Assembly (NCBI GenBank): GCA_023400985.1
Contig: JAEXEN010000036.1
Span: 1 to 64,000 of the forward strand
Direction: 5' to 3'
DNA: 64,000 bases
Source: Bacillota bacterium
GTDB taxonomy: Bacteria > Bacillota > Clostridia > Christensenellales > CAG-138
Shown here: positions 59,411 through 64,000 of the stretch, in pieces
Position numbering within the stretch: the first letter of the stretch is position 1
Layout of the letters: each line of letters begins with the position of its first letter
The notes under the pieces: model-generated
Seen by the model: only the letters and a program-made list of their open reading frames with translations
Told to the model about the DNA's origin: nothing
The model's database searches: none
Position numbers and translations under genes: made by a program

Positions 59411-60748
59411 TTACTTTGTGATTTTCCTGCATTCCAGGTAATAACGTTTTTCATGCGCTTCGCCCATGGAGAAGGTCTTGCGAGGGAGCGCGCCGTCGAA
59501 CACCACGGTTTTGAAAAGCTCGGATTTTTGCATGGGCGGGAGCAGGAACCCGATGTTGCGGGGCGTTGCACCGAGCTCGTACACCACGCCCGCGCCGTGG
59601 ATGTAATCGACGCTTGTTTTTTTATTCTCTTTCAGATAAGCGTCGACGGCGTTTTGCAGCGTGCCGACGGCAAGCTGTGCAGCGGGTGCGGTCACAACGT
59701 AGGCGAAAAAGCCTTTTTCGTTTACGAAGGGCAGGATATGCTCATTTTCCTTCGCTTTTGAAGCAAACGCCTCAAGCGCCGCGCGGGAGGGCAAGCTTTC
59801 CACCCGGCAGCCGCCGTTTTGTGCGTTAAGAAGCGCCTTGAGCGCATCCATAGCGCCTTCGGCCTCGAACAGGACTCTGTGGATGGGTTCGAATACGATG
59901 CCGCTGTCGTGCACGTTTTCGAGCTCCACAAGGCAGAACCGGGCGGGATGGTCCCTCTTTTCGGCCTCGGTGAGGCCTTCCTTGCAGCGTTCCCAGCTTG
60001 CCTTCGCCGTGGCGAAGGAGTGGTTGCCGTCGCCCATGGCAAAGAGCATGGGGGGCTTGTCCGCACCGTATTTTTTGGCGAACGCTTTTGCATCGCAAAG
60101 CGCCTCGAGCGCGTGGAGTGCGCCTAGGATATGCTTTTCGCCGCTATATAGAAAGCCTTCGATGTGACCGCCATGCTGCATCAGCTCAAAATCATAAAGC
60201 TTTTCGGCCTCTTTTATAGAGGCGGCAAGCGGCTCGATCACGGTGCGGTCAGGGTCATCGATAAGCACCAATATGTGCGGGAGCTCGAGCGGCGCGTCCT
60301 TGCGGATGCGAAGGCGCGGGGGTATACGCTCCACGATGGTGCCCTCGGTGGCGCGGATGAGTGTGCTTGCGCCTTTGTTATAGTCGTACGCTTCCAGATC
60401 GAGCGTTACGATGAGGCCGTTCCTCGTTTTGCCGTCCACCGTGCGGCGGACGAACACGAAGCCTTCGGGCTTTTCCTCCAGAACGCCCGAATCCATATAG
60501 CGGCGCATATGCTCGTTGATGCTTTCGATGCGCTCGGCCTCGCCGGGCTTATCGAGATACATTTCGGGCAGCATGAGCCTTAAGGTGGAGGGCGCCTCGC
60601 CAACGATCCGTTCGGTCTCGGCCCAGTAATCGGGCTGGGAGGTAAACTGGTCGCAGGCTACGACCGCCCATTTTTGCATGTCCACATGCTCGTTGGGCAG
60701 AAGGATACGGGGTACTTTTACGCCGACGTTGTTTTGGTAATTCGCCAT
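59411..60748 (-). CDS. DUF1015 family protein
   Basis: This 445-residue soluble protein matches DUF1015 across its length: 'VVACDQFTSQPDYW' near the N-terminus, 'ILVLIDDPDRTVIEPL', 'LFAMGDGNHSFATAKASWE' (a signature of the family) and 'VELENVHDSGIVFEPIHRV'. The GDGNHSFATA segment resembles a nucleotide- or kinase-like active site, but the activity is unknown. GGAGG precedes the ATG. It appears monocistronic. Confidence 0.88.
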   Translation of the reverse strand: MANYQNNVGVKVPRILLPNEHVDMQKWAVVACDQFTSQPDYWAETERIVGEAPSTLRLMLPEMYLDKPGEAERIESINEHMRRYMDSGVLEEKPEGFVFVRRTVDGKTRNGLIVTLDLEAYDYNKGASTLIRATEGTIVERIPPRLRIRKDAPLELPHILVLIDDPDRTVIEPLAASIKEAEKLYDFELMQHGGHIEGFLYSGEKHILGALHALEALCDAKAFAKKYGADKPPMLFAMGDGNHSFATAKASWERCKEGLTEAEKRDHPARFCLVELENVHDSGIVFEPIHRVLFEAEGAMDALKALLNAQNGGCRVESLPSRAALEAFASKAKENEHILPFVNEKGFFAYVVTAPAAQLAVGTLQNAVDAYLKENKKTSVDYIHGAGVVYELGATPRNIGFLLPPMQKSELFKTVVFDGALPRKTFSMGEAHEKRYYLECRKITK

Positions 60749-60830
60749 ACATGCCTCCAGAGGGAATGTTCTATTTTCTTGGTTTCACAAAAAGAATGCG
60801 GCGCGTCATAGAAGATGCGTTTTCGACAAA

Positions 60831-60869
60831 AGAAAGCGCCGTGCTTACAAATATTGTACAGCACGGCGC
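60831..60869 (-). terminator. Hairpin between the SPOCS/LysM and DUF1015 genes
   Basis: GCGCCGTGCT and AGCACGGCGC pair perfectly over a 13-base loop. On the minus strand CTTTCTTTTGTC follows, suiting a terminator for the LysM gene. Confidence 0.7.
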
Positions 60870-60933
60870 GGAGCGGGTCAATGGACAGACGAGGAATATA
60901 CAAAAAATATTTTAGGAAGAATAATTTTTTTTG

Positions 60934-62412
60934 TTATAACAAAATCATCAACCGCTGCCCTTCTTCCAGCGTTTCGCTGTATACGGGGTTGAGCGAGAGG
61001 AGCTTGGCGCGGCTTATGTTAAAGCGCTTCGCCACGTCGAAAAGCGTTTCGCCAGCACCTGCGAAATACACGATGATGCCATGCGGGACATTGGGCAGTT
61101 CGGATTCGGTAATGCCGGTCACCACGTTGGCGTCGCTGAGCTCAAATACCTCGGCGTTGAGATCGATTGCAAACGAAAGCTCCACATTGCGCCCCGCGCC
61201 GGAGGCGTGGGTGCAGATGCAATTTGCATTCACGATCGCTTCTGCGTCGTCCGAGGCGGAAACGGGAAGCTCGGCAAGGAAGGGGAGGTCCTCGGTGAAC
61301 GCGTAAAGGCTATTGTTTTCGCTCCTGTAGATCACGCGGCAGAACACAAGCCCCTCTATATTGAGCCGCCCGGAATTCACCGCGCTTGCCGTCACCACGG
61401 GGCGGCCTGCACCGTATATCACGCGATCCGCCGCCACCATGCCTTCGGGCACGTTTACGGTCTCGCGCAAAATATGGCGCCCGTTTGCGTTGCCCGCATA
61501 GTTCAAAAGCCTCGCATGCTCATGTGTGCAGTTGAAGGGAAGGTCGGGGGAATAGGCGTCGAGCGGAAGCGTTACGCTCATCTCCTGCTTTTCAAAAAGC
61601 TGTATGCCGAGCATTGCGTCTACCGCGAGAAGGCCGAAATCCTCGCCCACGGTCCGTACATTCACCGCCGCCACATTCGCGGTACCGCTCAAGTCTCTCG
61701 AGTTTGCGTCGGTCTCGACGGATTGCGAAAACGGGAAGCTTTCAGTGATCTGGGAAAGGTTGCCTTCCTTATCGGCGCAAAGGGCGCTCACGTTAAGCGT
61801 GCCTTCCACGTCGGCGTTCGAGCCGTTTGGATGTATATCCTTCACTTGCGCGGTGGCATTGGCGCTGAGCACGTTTTCCGCGTTGGGCGCCGAGATCTCC
61901 TCGCGCAGCCGCACGTTTTCATCGGCCACCTCGCGCTTTTTCGAAACCGTGAGCGGGATCTCCTTGAGTTCTAAGTCCTCCACGCCGCGTATGCCCCTGA
62001 GCACGCGAAGCTGTGCGCCAGCCTCGACCCTGCAGGCGATATCCACCATCGCATTCATGCTTAGCGCGTTGTTACTGAGGTTCACGTCGAGCGATTGCAG
62101 CTGCGCGTTGGCGTTTGCCGCCATGCCTGCCTTCGCTCCCTCCACGTTTACGCCGTGGCGGAACATCGCGCTCGAGGAAAACGCGAAAACGCCGTCTGCC
62201 CCCGAAAGTATAAGGCTTACGCTCACGCGGCCGGAGAGCGTCACCTTGCCGTCAAGTACCTCGGTCTCGGTGACCTCCACAAAACCGTTGGAATCAAGCA
62301 CCTCGGAAGCCGAGCGTCCCTCCGGCATGGGGATGCTCCCCTCGACAAGCGCCTGCGACACGGTGCTGCCCGTCACGCGGCTCACATCCAGATCGTTCCA
62401 CATTAACTCCAT
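60934..62412 (-). CDS. SPOCS (DUF3794) and LysM domain protein, spore-associated
   Basis: This 492-residue protein carries repeated SPOCS/DUF3794 domains (for example 'VLDGKVTLSGRVSVSLIL' and later 'GRLNIEGLVFCRVIY') and a C-terminal LysM ('AGETLFDVAKRFNISRAKLL', about residues 450-492). This architecture is that of SipL-type proteins, which in Clostridioides difficile bind SpoIVA and help assemble the spore coat. GGAG precedes the ATG at 62412; an upstream frame to 62496 lacks a site. Position next to spo0A supports a sporulation role. Confidence 0.85.
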   Translation of the reverse strand: MELMWNDLDVSRVTGSTVSQALVEGSIPMPEGRSASEVLDSNGFVEVTETEVLDGKVTLSGRVSVSLILSGADGVFAFSSSAMFRHGVNVEGAKAGMAANANAQLQSLDVNLSNNALSMNAMVDIACRVEAGAQLRVLRGIRGVEDLELKEIPLTVSKKREVADENVRLREEISAPNAENVLSANATAQVKDIHPNGSNADVEGTLNVSALCADKEGNLSQITESFPFSQSVETDANSRDLSGTANVAAVNVRTVGEDFGLLAVDAMLGIQLFEKQEMSVTLPLDAYSPDLPFNCTHEHARLLNYAGNANGRHILRETVNVPEGMVAADRVIYGAGRPVVTASAVNSGRLNIEGLVFCRVIYRSENNSLYAFTEDLPFLAELPVSASDDAEAIVNANCICTHASGAGRNVELSFAIDLNAEVFELSDANVVTGITESELPNVPHGIIVYFAGAGETLFDVAKRFNISRAKLLSLNPVYSETLEEGQRLMILL

Positions 62413-62654
62413 GCCTGTTCTCCTCTCCGAATTCGCATAGCTTTCAATATCCGCCGCCGCCCTCCGGCCGAAAAACGGCGGAAAAAGGGCGCGCAAAGCA
62501 TCTTATTTCCTTAAAACCATATGAGCCAAGCTATTAAAATATGAATACTTCAACCGAAGTTGCAATAAGTTACAAAACAAAAAATGAAAGAAAAAATGCA
62601 GGAAAAAATGTAACCGTAATCATGGAACGAAGGATAACACGGAGTAGGTTGCAA

Positions 62655-62761
62655 TGTATATGCGGTTGCATATACAAGCTCCGTATACGGTGAGTTATCC
62701 ACAATACCCACAGAGTTATCCACCGGACAGGCGCGTATCGGGAAAAGGCAAGTGTGAATAA
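62655..62761. promoter_or_regulatory. DnaA-box cluster with adjacent palindrome
   Basis: TTATCCACA (62695-62703), TTATCCACC (62716-62724) and TGTGAATAA (62753-62761, reverse of TTATTCACA) match the DnaA box fully or in 8 of 9 bases. The first two are 21 bases apart, both preceded by GAG. A perfect palindrome TGTATATGC-GGTT-GCATATACA lies at 62655-62676 and an AT-rich tract at about 62500-62625. The 583-base gap between the LysM gene and spo0A holds this and two hairpins. Confidence 0.55.
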
Positions 62762-62910
62762 CTTGGGAGCGCCCCGTGGAAAATCATTATAAACATAAAA
62801 GACCACGCAAAAATATGCGCGGCATACTGCATATGAGCGCGGACAAGCTGTCGAAAAATGAAGCAAATGCAACTTTTATGACAACGAAACTTTCATAACA
62901 GACATGGCTC

Positions 62911-62974
62911 CGGGGCTTTAGGCAGGGCTGGCCCAAAGCCCCGTTTTACACAGTGCGCGGCCAATAGGCCGCGC
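62911..62974. terminator. Two hairpins after spo0A
   Basis: GCGCGGCC-AATA-GGCCGCGC (62955-62974) lies 21 bases after the spo0A stop, and CGGGGCTTT/AAAGCCCCG (62911-62919 with 62935-62943) lies beyond it. Neither has a clear T tract on the minus strand; the second has TTTT on the plus side. Confidence 0.5.
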
Positions 62975-62995
62975 GCCGGAATCCAAATCTTATTA

Positions 62996-63802
62996 TTAAA
63001 TCACATTTTGTATCTCGCCGCGGGAGCTCTTTTCGCGTGCGTTCTCCATGATGAGTTTATCCGCCACGAGCGCGATGAACTCGCCGTTGGTGGGCTTGTC
63101 GTTTTTGGAGTAGATGTTGTAGCCGAAGAGCTGGTTGATGTTTTCGATCTTGCCGCGCGTCCACGCTACCTCGATGGCGTGGCGGATGGCGCGTTCCACC
63201 TTGGATGCGGAGGTGGAAAAGCGCTTGGCAATGCCCGGATAAAGCTCCTTGGTGATGCGGTTGATGATCTCGGGCTCAAAGTATACCATTCGCACGGCTT
63301 CGCGCAGATAATGGTAGCCCTTGATATGCGCGGGGATGCCGATCACGAGGAACACCGAGGTGATCTTTTCGTCGAGCGTTTTGGGCTGCGAACTCATGGT
63401 GCATACCTGGGAACGGTAGTTGTACGTGCTTTCCATCATGTCGAGCATGCGCTTGAACAGCGTGTCGGGCTCGACGGGTTTCACCATGAAGTATTTTGCG
63501 CCCAGGGTGCAGGCCTGCCGCACCATATCCTCATGGCGCATGGCGCTTACCACAATGGTCGCCGGCGGGTTTTCCACAAGTCCGGCTTTGAGCCGCTCCA
63601 AAAGCTCAAAACCGTCCAGCCGCGGCATGATGAGGTCGCAGATGAGTACGTCGTAGTGCCCGGAACGGAGGGCATCGAGAGCTGCTTGTCCGTCGGACAC
63701 GGCGTCTACCTGCGCAACCTGTTCCTGCGCGGTAAAATAGTCCCGCACCGCGGTTTGAAACTGTAGGCTTCCATCCGCCAAGAGAATACGGTATTTTGCC
63801 AT
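62996..63802 (-). CDS. spo0A: Sporulation transcription factor Spo0A
   Basis: This 268-residue master regulator of sporulation has a receiver domain (1-120) with the phospho-acceptor D56 in 'VLICDLIMP', Ser in 'VVSAM' and Lys in 'MVKPVE'. The C-terminal Spo0A DNA-binding domain (about 145-265) contains 'YHYLREAVRMVYFEPEIIN' and 'SKVERAIRHAIEVAW'. The usual acidic pair at residues 10-11 is D10-G11 here ('LLADGSLQF'), so one Mg2+-binding acid is missing. AGGAGG precedes the ATG at 63802. Confidence 0.96.
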   Translation of the reverse strand: MAKYRILLADGSLQFQTAVRDYFTAQEQVAQVDAVSDGQAALDALRSGHYDVLICDLIMPRLDGFELLERLKAGLVENPPATIVVSAMRHEDMVRQACTLGAKYFMVKPVEPDTLFKRMLDMMESTYNYRSQVCTMSSQPKTLDEKITSVFLVIGIPAHIKGYHYLREAVRMVYFEPEIINRITKELYPGIAKRFSTSASKVERAIRHAIEVAWTRGKIENINQLFGYNIYSKNDKPTNGEFIALVADKLIMENAREKSSRGEIQNVI

Positions 63803-63930
63803 TTGCAGTCCTCCTGATTCTGTTGTATTTTATAAATTGCGTAAGAAATGGGATGCTTTTTGCGGTTTGTTATGGTATAAATTGTAACACCGCCTTTTTC
63901 GCAAGGATAGGGCAGTAAAATATGTATTTT

Positions 63931-63948
63931 TGTCGTTTTTTTGTCAAA
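63931..63948 (-). promoter_or_regulatory. Candidate spo0A promoter and 0A-like boxes
   Basis: TGTCGTT (63931-63937) and TGTCAAA (63942-63948) each match the 0A box TGTCGAA in most positions and are 11 bases apart. On the minus strand the same DNA holds a TTGACA -35 box (63942-63947). The matching -10 is uncertain, so autoregulation is a suggestion only. Confidence 0.35.
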
Positions 63949-64000
63949 ACGGCGCAAAGAAGAAGGAAGCATGGCTGCTGCTTGAATGGACGTGCAAAAT

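Noticed and set aside
62500..62995. Chromosomal origin oriC
   Set aside because: DnaA boxes and an AT-rich tract are present, but none of the usual origin genes is nearby, so it is reported only as a DnaA-box cluster.

Overview
The window reads as chromosomal DNA of an anaerobic, probably spore-forming member of the Clostridia (Bacillota). A complete Spo0A lies at the right end beside a LysM/SPOCS-type spore protein. Most genes have strong AGGAGG-type ribosome sites, several start with GTG or TTG, and rho-independent terminators are common. The DNA looks GC-rich by eye (not counted), so long antisense frames are frequent and were ignored. No rRNA, tRNA, CRISPR array, prophage or transposase gene was seen. 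Forty-eight coding regions are called, one of them cut by the left edge.

Layout. 1-6.7 kb: a truncated membrane protein, a prohibitin-like SPFH protein, uridine kinase, an AI-2E-family permease, a GH13 glucosidase, an alpha/beta hydrolase and UppP. 6.9-9.7 kb: a DUF1538 membrane protein with two PII-like proteins. 9.8-18.8 kb: YitT, PepV dipeptidase, a 1302-residue InlB/Flg_new-repeat surface protein, and a MATE exporter divergent from a LysR regulator. 18.8-28.3 kb (mostly minus): a large FtsX-type ABC system, a DUF3888 protein, and an apparent operon of an M20 peptidase, a fused AroD-AroE and MalQ. 28.8-35.4 kb: an aconitase-family hydratase, two tandem bacteriohemerythrins, an XRE regulator and tilS-hpt. 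35.6-42.9 kb: a plus-strand run of ychF, an ANT(6)-like gene, an Rrf2 regulator, a C69 peptidase and a two-subunit ABC exporter. 43.1-51.4 kb: a compact phospho-signalling cluster. 51.8-63.8 kb (all minus): a small orphan protein, a propeller lipoprotein, MgtE, glutamine synthetase, a PlsC-type acyltransferase, an AEC transporter, DUF1015, the SPOCS/LysM protein and Spo0A.

The best candidate for an undescribed system is 43.1-49.9 kb. It holds a membrane Ser/Thr kinase with an extracytoplasmic propeller, a free FHA protein, a PP2C phosphatase, a trypsin-like protease joined through a membrane segment to an FHA domain, and a PrsW-type intramembrane protease joined to an FHA domain. A DUF3298-type lipoprotein follows under a promoter whose -10 region closely matches that of the kinase gene. 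The simplest reading is an envelope-stress circuit in which phosphorylation docks two proteases through FHA domains.

The second notable signal is non-coding. Intergenic regions carry mosaic hairpin repeats at about 9.0, 28.4, 28.7, 33.0-33.5, 51.4-51.7, 53.2 and 55.0-55.3 kb. In one family four copies keep the same order of hairpins while stems change on both arms together, and three copies abut the stop codon of a neighbouring gene. A structured 106-bp imperfect palindrome in the glnA leader and a DnaA-box cluster beside spo0A are further unexplained non-coding features.
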